NCBI RefSeq assembly: GCF_006715785.1
Contig: NZ_VFNX01000004.1
Span: 1-64,000 of the forward strand
Reading direction: 5' to 3'
Source: Streptomyces puniciscabiei
GTDB taxonomy: Bacteria; Actinomycetota; Actinomycetes; Streptomycetales; Streptomycetaceae
Length of the DNA: 64,000 nucleotides
The notes under the pieces were generated by a model. It worked only from the letters and a program-made list of their open reading frames with translations, had not been told where the DNA came from and did no database searches. The translations under genes and the position numbers were made by a program. Below, piece after piece: positions 26,391 through 35,237 of the stretch (the stretch's first letter is position 1; each line of letters starts with the position of its first letter).

Positions 26391-27718
26391 TGACCGAAGC
26401 CCGTCCGATGAAGTCCGCGCACCCGCACCCCGAAGGGAACCCCGCGATGTCCACTGCCGAACCGTCGGCCTGCCCCGTCGGCCCTGCCCGCCGCTCCTTC
26501 GTGCGGACCGCGCTGGGCGCCGGTGCCGCCGGAGCGGTCCTGGCCGGCGGCGGCTTCGCCCTCGGCGAGAGCGGCGGCACGGCCCAGGCCCAGAGCAGTG
26601 GCCCGGACGGCTCGGCCAAGGTCCCCTTCCACGGCGCCCACCAGGCCGGGATCATCACTCCCGCGCCGGCGGCCGCCACGTTCGTCTCCCTGAACGTCAT
26701 CGCCGACGACCGCAAGGGCCTGACCGACCTGCTTCGGACCATCACGGAGCGGGCCCGCTTCCTCACCTCCGGGGGGACCCCCACGGACCTGGGCGTCGGC
26801 GCGCCGCCCTCCGACAACGGCATCCTCGGCCCCGAGGTCCCCGCCGACCGCCTCACCGTCACGGTCGGCGTCGGCGCCTCCCTCTTCGACGACCGCTACG
26901 GCCTGGCCAAGGCCAGGCCCGCCCGGCTCACCCCGATGCGGACCTTCCCCAACGACAACCTGAACGCCGCCGAGTGCCACGGCGACCTGTCCCTGCAGAT
27001 CTGCGCCCAGAGCACGGACACCGTGCTGCACGCGCTGCGCGACATCGCCCGGCACACCCGCGGTGCCATGCAGATCAAGTGGCGCATCGACGGCTTCCAG
27101 AACGCCCCGCGCCCCACCGGCGCCCAGCGCAACCTGCTCGGCTTCAAGGACGGCATCGCCAACCCTGACGTCACCTCCGCGCGCGAGACGGACAAGCTGA
27201 TCTGGGTCGGCGACGGCCAGGGCGAGCCGGCGTGGACCAAGGGCGGCAGCTACCAGGTCATCCGGATCATCCGGATGCTGGTCGAGTTCTGGGACCGGGT
27301 CTCGCTCACCGAGCAGGAGAAGATGTTCGGCCGCCGCAAGGACACCGGCGCGCCTCTCGACGGCGCCAAGGAGACCGACGTCCCCAACTACGCCAAGGAC
27401 CCGCACGGCACCGCGATCCCGCTGGACGCCCACATCCGCCTGGCCAACCCGCGCAGGGCGGATACCGACAGCTCCCGCATCCTGCGCCGCGGCTACAACT
27501 ACGACCGCGGCGTGGACAGCGTCGGCAACCTCGACATGGGCCTGGTCTTCTGCTGCTACAACCAGGACGTCAAGCGCCAGTTCGAGGTCGTGCAGACCCG
27601 CCTGATCGACGAGCCCCTGGTGGACTACATCTCCCCGACGGGCGGCGGCTACTTCTTCGCCCTGCCCGGCGTCCGGGACACCGAGGACTGGCTGGGCCGG
27701 GGCATGCTCTCCGCCTGA
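26390..27718 (+). CDS. efeB: Tat-exported DyP-type peroxidase EfeB
   Basis: Haem-dependent DyP-type peroxidase (deferrochelatase/peroxidase EfeB) that in EfeUOB systems oxidises ferrous iron or haem outside the membrane. Tat signal [16 protein letters not shown]. DyP hallmark GFKDGIANP carries the distal Asp, and the proximal haem His is in [11 protein letters not shown]. The ATG at 26390 overlaps the previous stop (TGATG); an in-frame ATG at 26447 with AAGGGA upstream would place the twin arginine at residues 15-16, which is more usual. Either start gives the same exported enzyme. A strong terminator follows. Confidence 0.92.
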   Translation: MTEARPMKSAHPHPEGNPAMSTAEPSACPVGPARRSFVRTALGAGAAGAVLAGGGFALGESGGTAQAQSSGPDGSAKVPFHGAHQAGIITPAPAAATFVSLNVIADDRKGLTDLLRTITERARFLTSGGTPTDLGVGAPPSDNGILGPEVPADRLTVTVGVGASLFDDRYGLAKARPARLTPMRTFPNDNLNAAECHGDLSLQICAQSTDTVLHALRDIARHTRGAMQIKWRIDGFQNAPRPTGAQRNLLGFKDGIANPDVTSARETDKLIWVGDGQGEPAWTKGGSYQVIRIIRMLVEFWDRVSLTEQEKMFGRRKDTGAPLDGAKETDVPNYAKDPHGTAIPLDAHIRLANPRRADTDSSRILRRGYNYDRGVDSVGNLDMGLVFCCYNQDVKRQFEVVQTRLIDEPLVDYISPTGGGYFFALPGVRDTEDWLGRGMLSA

Positions 27719-27743
27719 CGGATCCACTCAAACCCCGACAACC

Positions 27744-27782
27744 ACGGCAGGTCTTTTCCTCTTCATGGGAAAGGCCTGCCGT
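27744..27782 (+). terminator. Terminator after efeB
   Basis: Sixteen-base arms ACGGCAGGTCTTTTCC and GGGAAAGGCCTGCCGT pair with only G-U or single mismatches around a seven-base loop. It ends the efe operon and separates it from the nickel transporter unit. Confidence 0.75.
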
Positions 27783-27801
27783 CGCCTTTACCCCCCGCGT
27801 A

Positions 27802-27818
27802 CTGCACACCATTTGCAA
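27802..27818 (+). promoter_or_regulatory. Nur (nickel uptake regulator) box
   Basis: CTGCAC-ACCAT-TTGCAA fits the Streptomyces Nur box, tTGCaa-N5-ttGCAA, in spacing and all GC core bases. It lies 68 bp before the ATG at 27886 of a nickel/cobalt transporter, the expected Nur target. Assignment rests on motif and context. Confidence 0.65.
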
Positions 27819-27885
27819 GTACGGGAAGATGGCACCAGGCTGTGCTGCGCAGCCGTACCCGCACCACCGAAGGATGACCCTCCCG

Positions 27886-29043
27886 ATGACGGCCGCCCCT
27901 GGTTCCGCTCCGTCCCTCCCCGTCCAGGCCGACGCCAAGCGCTCGGCCTGGCAGCGTGTCCGCGGCTCCATGACGCGGCAGGAGTGGATCAGGGTCGGCG
28001 GGATGGCGGGCTTCGTGCTGGCCCTGCACATCATCGGCTGGGGCACCCTGGTCGGCATCATCGCGCCGCAGCACTTCAGCGTGGGCAAGGAGTCCTTCGG
28101 CATCGGCATCGGCGTGACCGCCTACACCCTCGGCATGCGGCACGCCTTCGACGCCGACCACATCGCGGCGATCGACAACACCACCCGCAAGCTCATGGGG
28201 GAGGGACAGCGCCCGCTGTCGGTCGGCTTCTGGTTCTCCCTCGGCCACTCCAGCATCGTCTTCGGGCTCTCCCTGCTGCTCTCGCTCGGCATGAAGGCCC
28301 TGGCCGGACCGGTCCAGAACGACAACTCGCACCTGCACCAGGTCACCGGCCTGATCGGTACGACGGTCTCCGGCACCTTCCTCTACCTCATCGCGGGCAT
28401 CAACCTCGTCATCCTGGCCGGCATCTGGAAGGTGTTCCGGCAGATGCGCTCCGGCGCCTACGACGAGGCCGCGCTGGAGACGCAGCTGAACAACCGCGGC
28501 TTCATGAACCGCCTGCTGGGCCGGGTCACCGGCTCGATCAGCAAGCCGTGGCAGATGTACCCGCTGGGCCTGCTGTTCGGCCTCGGCTTCGACACCGCGA
28601 CGGAGATCGCCCTGCTGGTCCTCGCCGGTTCCGGCGCCGCCTCGGGCCTGCCCTGGTACGCGATCCTCTGCCTGCCCGTCCTGTTCGCGGCCGGCATGTC
28701 CCTGCTGGACACGATCGACGGCTCGTTCATGAACTTCGCCTACGAGTGGGCGTTCTCCAAGCCGGTCCGCAAGGTCTACTACAACCTCACCATCACCGGC
28801 CTGTCCGTCGCCGTCGCCCTCATCATCGGCACCGTCGAACTCCTCGGCCTCCTCGCCGACGAGCTCGGCCTGCACGGCGCCTTCTGGGACTGGATCTCCG
28901 GCCTCGACCTCAACACCGTCGGCTTCGTCATCGTCGGCCTGTTCTTCGCCACCTGGGCGATCGCCCTGCTGGTGTGGAAGGCGGGCCGGATCGAGGAGAA
29001 GTGGACGCAGAGCCTCGCCCCGGCGGAGCAGTCGGGGTCCTGA
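27886..29043 (+). CDS. NiCoT nickel/cobalt transporter (HoxN/NixA family)
   Basis: High-affinity nickel/cobalt permease, 385 residues, eight predicted helices. The family signature RHAFDADHIAAID (HX4DH) is near residues 85-97, with LGHSSIVF near 120 and the third conserved stretch GLGFDTATEIALL near 225. The second ATG, at 27886, is chosen because GAAGGA lies before it at workable spacing, while the ATG at 27874 abuts the same site. A Nur-like box upstream suggests repression by nickel. Substrate choice between nickel and cobalt is supported only by that box. Confidence 0.93.
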   Translation: MTAAPGSAPSLPVQADAKRSAWQRVRGSMTRQEWIRVGGMAGFVLALHIIGWGTLVGIIAPQHFSVGKESFGIGIGVTAYTLGMRHAFDADHIAAIDNTTRKLMGEGQRPLSVGFWFSLGHSSIVFGLSLLLSLGMKALAGPVQNDNSHLHQVTGLIGTTVSGTFLYLIAGINLVILAGIWKVFRQMRSGAYDEAALETQLNNRGFMNRLLGRVTGSISKPWQMYPLGLLFGLGFDTATEIALLVLAGSGAASGLPWYAILCLPVLFAAGMSLLDTIDGSFMNFAYEWAFSKPVRKVYYNLTITGLSVAVALIIGTVELLGLLADELGLHGAFWDWISGLDLNTVGFVIVGLFFATWAIALLVWKAGRIEEKWTQSLAPAEQSGS

Positions 29044-29123
29044 CCCTCAGGACCGGCGGGGTTAACGCCGCGCTTCCGGGAAACGCGGACCGGGACCGCC
29101 CGCGAGCCCAGAGGGAGGCGACC

Positions 29124-29600
29124 ATGAGCGACCAGCAGTCCGAGCAGACCCCGATGGCGGACGACGCCTACCAGCCCACCGGAACCAACGAGGAACAGGA
29201 GGACGCCGGGCCCCTGGACCTCCAGGACGCGGTCGACGAGCGCACCTACGACGACGTCCTCGACGAGGGCTACTCCCCGCCCGAACGCCCCCTCGCTGTC
29301 ACGAAGCAGGGCACGACCGCCGCCGAGCAGCACGCCGGGGAGACCCTGGACGAACGGCTCCGCCAGGAGGTGCCGGAGGCGACCGTGCCACCGGGCGACG
29401 ACATCGGGGACCTGCCCGGCGGCGAGGGCGAGCCCCTCGACCCCCAGGCCGGCGCGTCCCGGGCCGGCCGCCTGGTCGCCCCCGACGAGGGCGCGCACAC
29501 CGACACCACCAAGGAGGAGGTCGCGCGGGACGTGGGCGTCGACGGGGGAGCGGCGGGCGCGGAAGAGGCAGCCGTGCACGTGGTCGAGGAGGAGCCCTGA
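29124..29600 (+). CDS. DUF5709-family acidic protein
   Basis: Cytoplasmic, strongly acidic protein of 158 residues matching DUF5709 in its features: DDAYQPTG near the N-terminus, DLQDAVDERTYDDVLDEGYSPPERP at about residues 31-55, ETLDERLRQEVPE near 73, and AGRLVAPDEGAHTDTTKEEVARDVG near 113-137. It is probably largely disordered. A GAGGGAGG site precedes the ATG. Function unknown; such proteins are common in actinobacteria and often near stress genes. Confidence 0.88.
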   Translation: MSDQQSEQTPMADDAYQPTGTNEEQEDAGPLDLQDAVDERTYDDVLDEGYSPPERPLAVTKQGTTAAEQHAGETLDERLRQEVPEATVPPGDDIGDLPGGEGEPLDPQAGASRAGRLVAPDEGAHTDTTKEEVARDVGVDGGAAGAEEAAVHVVEEEP

Positions 29601-29751
29601 GCGTCGCCGGTCCCTCCCACGGACGAGGGATGCGGGGCACCGCTCGAGCAACGGACCACGCCCACCTGGGGCCCGGCCGCTGTCCGCCTTCCCAGAGGGG
29701 GGCTCCCTGCCCCCGTTGACACAGGGAACCCTCTGCTCGCCCCGGACCGCC

Positions 29752-29958
29752 CTACGGCAGCAGCCTCTCGATGGCTGTCGGGCCCTCCTTCTCCATCTTG
29801 CGGCGGGCCCAGTCGAGGTTCTTCGGTGTGACGTCCCTGCCCGCCGCCATCACCAGGTCCTCCGGGGTGACATCCCTGGAGGGAGCGGAGTGGAGCAGGG
29901 CGTCCGGGGTGCAGTGGTCGTCGGACGACCGGGATTCGTCGGGTGTGATCGTCGACAT
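29752..29958 (-). CDS. Small conserved hypothetical protein
   Basis: A 68-residue protein with an excellent ribosome site (GAGGAGG six bases before the ATG at 29958). It contains two similar units, SRDVTPEDLVMAAG and GRDVTPKNLDWARRK, ending in EGPTAIERLLP. I have the impression that this short helical motif recurs in Streptomyces small proteins, but I do not know a function. It converges on the DUF5709 gene. Confidence 0.75.
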   Translation of the reverse strand: MSTITPDESRSSDDHCTPDALLHSAPSRDVTPEDLVMAAGRDVTPKNLDWARRKMEKEGPTAIERLLP

Positions 29959-30111
29959 GATGCCTCCTCCTCGGTCCGGATGACCGCATCCGTGCCGGTG
30001 CCGCCGAACGGGGCACACTCTCACCATTCCCCGCAGCGCCTTCCCACGCCACCGGAGAGCACACACTCCTAAGCTGGAATCCATCTCGCACCGCTCACCG
30101 GGAGGCCGCAG

Positions 30112-31977
30112 ATGGCCGAGACCCCGTTTCCCGAGACCCCGTTTCCCGAGGACGTCCGCCTCCGCGCCCGCTACCTGCCCATCGCCGAGCACGGACTCAT
30201 CGGCGACCTGCGCAGCGTGGCACTGGTCGGCTCGAACGGCACCATCGACTGGTACTGCTGTCCGTCCTTCGACTCCCCCAGCGTCTTCGCGGCCGTCCTC
30301 GACGCCGAGCGCGGCGGCAGCTTCGAGCTGGCCGCCGCCGTACCCGCGCGTGCCAAGCAGTTCTACTTCCCCGACACCAACGTACTGATCACCCGGTTCT
30401 TCACCGAGGACGGCGTCGGCGAGGTGCAGGACTTCATGCCGGTCACCTCCGACAGCGCGGCCGGGCCGGGCGAGGCGGCCCGGCACCGGCTGATCCGGCG
30501 CGTGGTCTGCGTGCGCGGCACCGTCCCCTTCCGGGTGCTGGTCGCCCCGCGGTTCGACTACGGCGCGGCCCCGCACTCCGTGCGCAACCAGGCCGGCACC
30601 GTCGTCTTCGAGTCCGCCGTGCTGTCGCTGTCGCTGACCTCCACGGTCGCCCTGGAGTGCGATGCCCGGGACGCCCGCGCCGACTTCAAGCTCGGCGAGG
30701 GCGAGACCGCGGTGTTCGCCCTCGACCAGGTCGGCGAGGCGGTGGCCCCCCGCGGCTGTGCCCGCGCCGAGGCCGAGCACGAGTTCAACGCCACGGTCGC
30801 CTACTGGCGGCACTGGCTGCACCAGTCCCGGTACCGCGGCCGCTGGCGCGAGATGGTGCACCGCTCCGCGCTCACCCTGAAGCTGCTCACCTACGCGCCG
30901 ACCGGCGCCATCGTCGCCGCCCCCACCACCAGCCTGCCCGAGCAGCTCGGCGGCGAGCGGAACTGGGACTACCGGTATGTGTGGGTGCGGGACGCCGCCT
31001 TCGCCGTCTACGCGCTGCTGCGGCTCGGCTTCACCGGCGAGGCGGAGGCCTTCATGCGCTTCCTGACCACGCACGTCAGCCCCTGCGACGGCGCCGACGG
31101 CACGCCCCCGCTGCAGATCATGTACGGCATCGACGGCCGCGCCGACCTGCCCGAGCGCGAGCTGCCGCACCTGGAGGGCCATCAGGGCTCCGCCCCGGTC
31201 CGGGTCGGCAACGACGCCGCCGGCCAGCTCCAGCTGGACATCTACGGCGCCCTGATCGACTCGATCTACCTGTACGACAAGTGGGCCCAGCCGATCTCCA
31301 GCCAGCAGTGGGACGACGTGAGCCGTCTGGTCGAATGGGTGTGCGCCCACTGGGACCAGCCCGACGAGGGCGTGTGGGAGACCCGGGGCGGCCGCAAGAA
31401 CTTCCTGTACTCGCGGCTGATGTGCTGGGTCGCGATCGAACGGGCCATCCGCCTCGCCAACCGGCGCGGACTGCCCGCCGATCACCGGCGCTGGCGCCAG
31501 GCCCGCGACGCGATCTACCGGCGGATCATGGACCGCGGCTGGTCCGAGCGGCGCGCCGCCTTCGTGCAGTACGAGGGCGGCGACGTGCTGGACGCCTCGC
31601 TGCTGATGATGCCGCTCGCCAAGTTCATCGCCCCCACCGACCCCAAGTGGCTGTCCACCCTGGACGCCCTCACCGAGGACCTGGTCTCCGACTCCCTGGT
31701 CTACCGCTACGACCCCCAGGCCAGCCCCGACGGACTGCGCGGCGACGAGGGCACCTTCTCCATCTGCTCCTTCTGGTACGTCGAGGCGCTGGTGCGGGCC
31801 GGCCGGCTCGACGAGGCCCGGCTGGCCTTCGAGAAGATGCTCACCTACGCCAACCACCTCGGTCTGTACGCGGAGGAGATCGGCCGGACCGGTGAGCAAC
31901 AGGGGAACTTCCCGCAGGCCTTCACACACCTGTCCCTGATCAGCGCCGCCTTCAACCTCGACCGCGCCCTCGGCTGA
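30112..31977 (+). CDS. Glycoside hydrolase family 15 (trehalase/glucoamylase-like)
   Basis: Cytoplasmic enzyme, 621 residues, of the GH15 branch that includes actinobacterial trehalases and glucan glucosidases. The N-terminal domain starts YLPIAEHGLIGDLRSVALVGSNGTIDWYCCPSF (read in parts), typical of this branch. The catalytic toroid shows RNWDYRYVWVRDAAF near residue 283-297 and EGVWETRGGRKNF near 420, where acidic residues act. The C-terminal DEGTFSICSFWYVEALV and NFPQAFTHLSL are also family-like. The first codons contain a 15-bp duplication (ETPFP twice). No signal peptide. Substrate probably trehalose or a short alpha-glucan. Confidence 0.9.
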   Translation: MAETPFPETPFPEDVRLRARYLPIAEHGLIGDLRSVALVGSNGTIDWYCCPSFDSPSVFAAVLDAERGGSFELAAAVPARAKQFYFPDTNVLITRFFTEDGVGEVQDFMPVTSDSAAGPGEAARHRLIRRVVCVRGTVPFRVLVAPRFDYGAAPHSVRNQAGTVVFESAVLSLSLTSTVALECDARDARADFKLGEGETAVFALDQVGEAVAPRGCARAEAEHEFNATVAYWRHWLHQSRYRGRWREMVHRSALTLKLLTYAPTGAIVAAPTTSLPEQLGGERNWDYRYVWVRDAAFAVYALLRLGFTGEAEAFMRFLTTHVSPCDGADGTPPLQIMYGIDGRADLPERELPHLEGHQGSAPVRVGNDAAGQLQLDIYGALIDSIYLYDKWAQPISSQQWDDVSRLVEWVCAHWDQPDEGVWETRGGRKNFLYSRLMCWVAIERAIRLANRRGLPADHRRWRQARDAIYRRIMDRGWSERRAAFVQYEGGDVLDASLLMMPLAKFIAPTDPKWLSTLDALTEDLVSDSLVYRYDPQASPDGLRGDEGTFSICSFWYVEALVRAGRLDEARLAFEKMLTYANHLGLYAEEIGRTGEQQGNFPQAFTHLSLISAAFNLDRALG

Positions 31978-32068
31978 CCATCGGGGCGGTGTGTCCGCAG
32001 GTCGTACGGGTACCCGGAGGTCTCCGGAAGGAGAACGACGCAGGGTCGACAGAAGGAGGAGACCCCGT

Positions 32069-32302
32069 ATGACCAGCACCAGCGAGACCGGCGGCGTCAC
32101 CGGTACGCGCGACAAGAACTACGACCTGATCTGGTACGTGGAGGCGTGCCTGGACAACGCCCTTCGCCTGGAGACGTACATCCAGGACGCCGAACGCGAC
32201 CACGACAACGAGCTCGTGGACCTGTTCCACAAGGCACAGGCGGACAGCCGTAAGGGCGCGGAGATGGGGAAGCAGCTGCTGCGCGAGCGACTGAGCGCCT
32301 GA
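32069..32302 (+). CDS. Small conserved hypothetical protein
   Basis: A 77-residue, charged, largely helical protein (LIWYVEACLDNALRLETYI, then ERDHDNELVDLFHKAQADSRKGAEMGKQLL). A strong AAGGAGGAG site precedes the ATG at 32069, and a long hairpin follows. It looks like a small soluble protein of the type conserved across Streptomyces; no function is known to me. The helix with regularly spaced Glu/His/Asp residues might bind metal, which is speculation. Confidence 0.8.
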   Translation: MTSTSETGGVTGTRDKNYDLIWYVEACLDNALRLETYIQDAERDHDNELVDLFHKAQADSRKGAEMGKQLLRERLSA

Positions 32303-32338
32303 CCGCCTCCTCCGCTCAGGGGAACCGGTAACCCGGAA

Positions 32339-32380
32339 CGGGCCCGGCGGAACGCATGCGTGCGTCGTCCGCCGGGCCCG
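32339..32380. terminator. Bidirectional terminator
   Basis: Thirteen-base perfect arms CGGGCCCGGCGGA and TCCGCCGGGCCCG enclose a 16-base loop. It lies between the convergent genes ending at 32302 and 32417. Confidence 0.75.
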
Positions 32381-32416
32381 GTCGCGCAATCCCCACCGGT
32401 GGGACCTCGGCGTACG

Positions 32417-35155
32417 TCACGGCAGTAGCTGTTCCGCCCAGATGATCTTGCCGTTGGCGGTGTAGCGGGTGCCCCAGCGCTCGGCGAGCTGGGCGACCAG
32501 GAACAGGCCACGGCCGCCCTCGTCGGTGGTCGCCGCGTACCGCAGGTGCGGGGAGGTCGTGCTGCGGTCGGACACCTCGCAGATCAGCGTGCGCTCGCGC
32601 AGCAGCCGTACTCCGATGGGGCCGCGGCCGTAGCGGATGGCGTTGGTGACCAGCTCGCTCAGGACCAGCTCCGTCGTGAAGTCCAGCTCCTCCAGGCCCC
32701 AGTCGGCGAGCCGGCGGGTCACCGCGGACCGCACCTCGGACACCGCCGCGGGGTCCGACGGCACCTGCCACTCGGCGACCCGGTCGCCGCCCAGCACCCG
32801 GGTCCGGGCGACGATCAGCGCGACGTCGTCGCTCGGCCGGGCCGGCAGCCGGTCCAGCACGGCGCGGCAGGTCTCCTCCGGCGAGCCGCCCGGCGTGCCG
32901 CTCAGCGCGTCGCTCAGCAGCTCCAGACCGACGTCGATGTCCCGTTCACGGTCCTCCACCAGCCCGTCGGTGTACAGCACCAGCCGGCTGCCCTCCGCCA
33001 GCTCCAGCTCGGCCGTCTCGAACGGCAGCCCGCCCAGACCCAGCGGCGGCCCGGCCGGCACCTCCGGGAACTCCACCCCGCCGTCGGGGCGCACCACCGC
33101 GGGCGGCGGATGACCGGCCCGGGCCACACTGCAGCGCCGTGCCACCGGGTCGTACACCGCGTACAGACAGGTCGCGCCGGCGATCGCCGCGGAGCCGTCC
33201 GCCGCGGTCTCGTCCTGGTCGATCCGGCCGACCAACTCGTCCAGCAGACCGAGGAGTTCGTCGGGCGGCAGGTCCAGCGCGGAGAAGTTGTGCACCGCCG
33301 TGCGCAGCCGGCCCATGGTGGCCGCCGCGTGCAGCCCGTGTCCCACCACGTCCCCCACCACCAGCGCCACCCGGGCACCGGACAGCGGCAGCACGTCGAA
33401 CCAGTCCCCGCCCACCCCGGCCTGCGCCGGCAGATACCGGTAGGCGATCTCCAGCGCGCCCTGCTCCGGCAGCGAGCGCGGCAGCAGACTGCGCTGGAGG
33501 GTGACCGCCATGCTGTGCTCGCGGGTGTACCGGCGGGCGTTGTCGATGGACACCGCCGCCCGAGCGACCAGCTCCTCGGCGAGCGCCAGCTCCTCGGAGT
33601 CGAACGGCTGCGGCTTCTCCGAACGCCAGAAATTCGCCACGCCCAGCACCAGGCTGCCCGCCCGGAGCGGCACGGTGATCAGCGAGTGGATGCCGTAGTC
33701 CAGCACCCGGTCGGTGCGCTCGTGGTTCTGCGCGCGCCAGCCGGGCGCCTCGCGCAGCCGGGGCACCAGGACCGACTGCCCGGTGGTCAGGCTGCGCGCC
33801 TGCGGCGAGGTCGCCACGAACCGGATCCGCTCGTCCACCGGATACAGCGGGGTGTCCTCGCGGATGCCGGCACAGGCGGCGCGGCGCAGCGCCGTGCCCG
33901 GCTTGGGCTCCTCGCCGTGCAGGACCGCGTCGAACAGGTCCACGGTCGCGTAGTCCGCGAACCGGGGCACCGCCAGGCCGGCCAGTTCCTCGGCGGTACG
34001 GGTCACATCCAGGCTGGTGCCGATGCCCACCCCGGCGTCGTACAGCATGTTCAGCCGCTCGCGCGCCACCTCCGCCCGGCCCGACAGGGCGCGCAGCTCG
34101 GTGGAGTCGCGCAGCGTGGTGACACTGCCGGCCGGGCCGCCGCGCACATCGGTGGGCCGCTGGTTGATCGCCAGCAGCCGGTCCTTGACCAGGTGCACCT
34201 CGTCGGTGGCCACCCGGCCCGAGGCCAGCAGCGCCGCCGTCTCGTCGTCCAGCCCCAGCTCCAGCACGCTGCGCCGCTCGGCGTCCTCCGGCAGGTCCAG
34301 CAGCCGGTGCGCCTCGTCGTTGGCGAGCAGCAGCCGGCCGCCGTCGCCGACGATCAGCACGCCCTCCCGGACCGCGTGCAGCACCGCGTCGTGGTGCTCG
34401 TACATCCGGGTCATCTCGTACGGGCCCAGGCCGTGGGTCTGGCGCAGCAGCCGTCTGCTGACCAGGGCCGTGCCCCCGAGGGCCAGTGCGAGCGCCGCCG
34501 CTGCCGCCACGAGCAGCAGGGGCAGTTGCTGATTGGCCGCCCCGCCCACGTGCGCCGTGGTGATCCCGGACGACACCAGGCCCACGACCTTGCCGGAGGC
34601 GTCCTTCACCGGCACCACGATCTGCACCAGCGGCCCTATGGTGCCGTTGACGTGCTCGACGACCGTGCCGCCGGCCACCGCCGGGGCGATCGTGCCGACG
34701 AACTTCTTGCCGATGCGGTCGGGGTTGGGGTGCGTGTAGCGGATGCCGTCGGTGTTCATCACGACGACGAAGTCCACGCCGGTCGCCTTGCGCACGGCCT
34801 CGGCCTTCGGCTGGAGGATGGCCGTCGGGTGCGCGGAGCGCAGCGCGGCCGCCGTGCCCGGCGCGTTCGCGAACGACTGGGCGACGGAGAGGGAACGGTT
34901 CTTTGCCTCCAGGTCGCTGTCGCGCCGCACCTGGAGCACCTGCGCCACCACCGCCGCCACGATCAGCAGCAGCACGATCACCACTTGGAGCAGGAACACC
35001 TGTCCGGCGACGCTGCGCCCGGTCACCGCCGACCGCAGCGCCCCGGGCGCGCCGCCGCTCCCGCCCGGGCCCTGCGGCCGCGGGCCCTCCGAGACGCGCG
35101 GGGGCTCGGAAGGACGGGGCGGCCGGGTCGCGCTCCGGCCGGACAGTCGCACCAT
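32417..35155 (-). CDS. Membrane sensor PP2C/SpoIIE phosphatase with Cache, PAS, GAF and RsbW-like ATPase domains
   Basis: Large signalling protein, 912 residues. Order: cytoplasmic Pro/Arg-rich tail; helix at about 53-75; extracytoplasmic Cache-type sensor (VDFVVVMNTDGIRYTHP near 125) to a second helix near 215-235; PAS domain (EGVLIVGDGGRLLLANDEA); GAF domain (about 400-545); PP2C domain with metal-binding GGDWFDV, VGDVVGHG and PSDDVALIV; and a C-terminal histidine-kinase-like ATPase (ELVTNAIRYG N-box, DEGGRGLFLVAQLAERWG). It combines a phosphatase for an anti-anti-sigma factor with an anti-sigma-type kinase in one chain. Ligand and sigma factor unknown. It runs in tandem with another SpoIIE gene at 35238. 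Confidence 0.93.
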   Translation of the reverse strand: MVRLSGRSATRPPRPSEPPRVSEGPRPQGPGGSGGAPGALRSAVTGRSVAGQVFLLQVVIVLLLIVAAVVAQVLQVRRDSDLEAKNRSLSVAQSFANAPGTAAALRSAHPTAILQPKAEAVRKATGVDFVVVMNTDGIRYTHPNPDRIGKKFVGTIAPAVAGGTVVEHVNGTIGPLVQIVVPVKDASGKVVGLVSSGITTAHVGGAANQQLPLLLVAAAAALALALGGTALVSRRLLRQTHGLGPYEMTRMYEHHDAVLHAVREGVLIVGDGGRLLLANDEAHRLLDLPEDAERRSVLELGLDDETAALLASGRVATDEVHLVKDRLLAINQRPTDVRGGPAGSVTTLRDSTELRALSGRAEVARERLNMLYDAGVGIGTSLDVTRTAEELAGLAVPRFADYATVDLFDAVLHGEEPKPGTALRRAACAGIREDTPLYPVDERIRFVATSPQARSLTTGQSVLVPRLREAPGWRAQNHERTDRVLDYGIHSLITVPLRAGSLVLGVANFWRSEKPQPFDSEELALAEELVARAAVSIDNARRYTREHSMAVTLQRSLLPRSLPEQGALEIAYRYLPAQAGVGGDWFDVLPLSGARVALVVGDVVGHGLHAAATMGRLRTAVHNFSALDLPPDELLGLLDELVGRIDQDETAADGSAAIAGATCLYAVYDPVARRCSVARAGHPPPAVVRPDGGVEFPEVPAGPPLGLGGLPFETAELELAEGSRLVLYTDGLVEDRERDIDVGLELLSDALSGTPGGSPEETCRAVLDRLPARPSDDVALIVARTRVLGGDRVAEWQVPSDPAAVSEVRSAVTRRLADWGLEELDFTTELVLSELVTNAIRYGRGPIGVRLLRERTLICEVSDRSTTSPHLRYAATTDEGGRGLFLVAQLAERWGTRYTANGKIIWAEQLLP

Positions 35156-35237
35156 GTGCCCATGTCTACACTGCCCGGCTCGCTCCGGCGAGACTGTCAC
35201 CCGAGGTGATTGCCGCCGATCGGACGGCACGATCCGC

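Noticed and set aside
29601..29751. Weak hairpins between DUF5709 and the small convergent gene
   Set aside because: Stems of five or six bases only; not distinguishable from GC-rich background.
30118..30147. 15-bp direct duplication at the start of the GH15 gene
   Set aside because: Encodes ETPFP twice in the first residues; a trivial slippage event with no evident effect.
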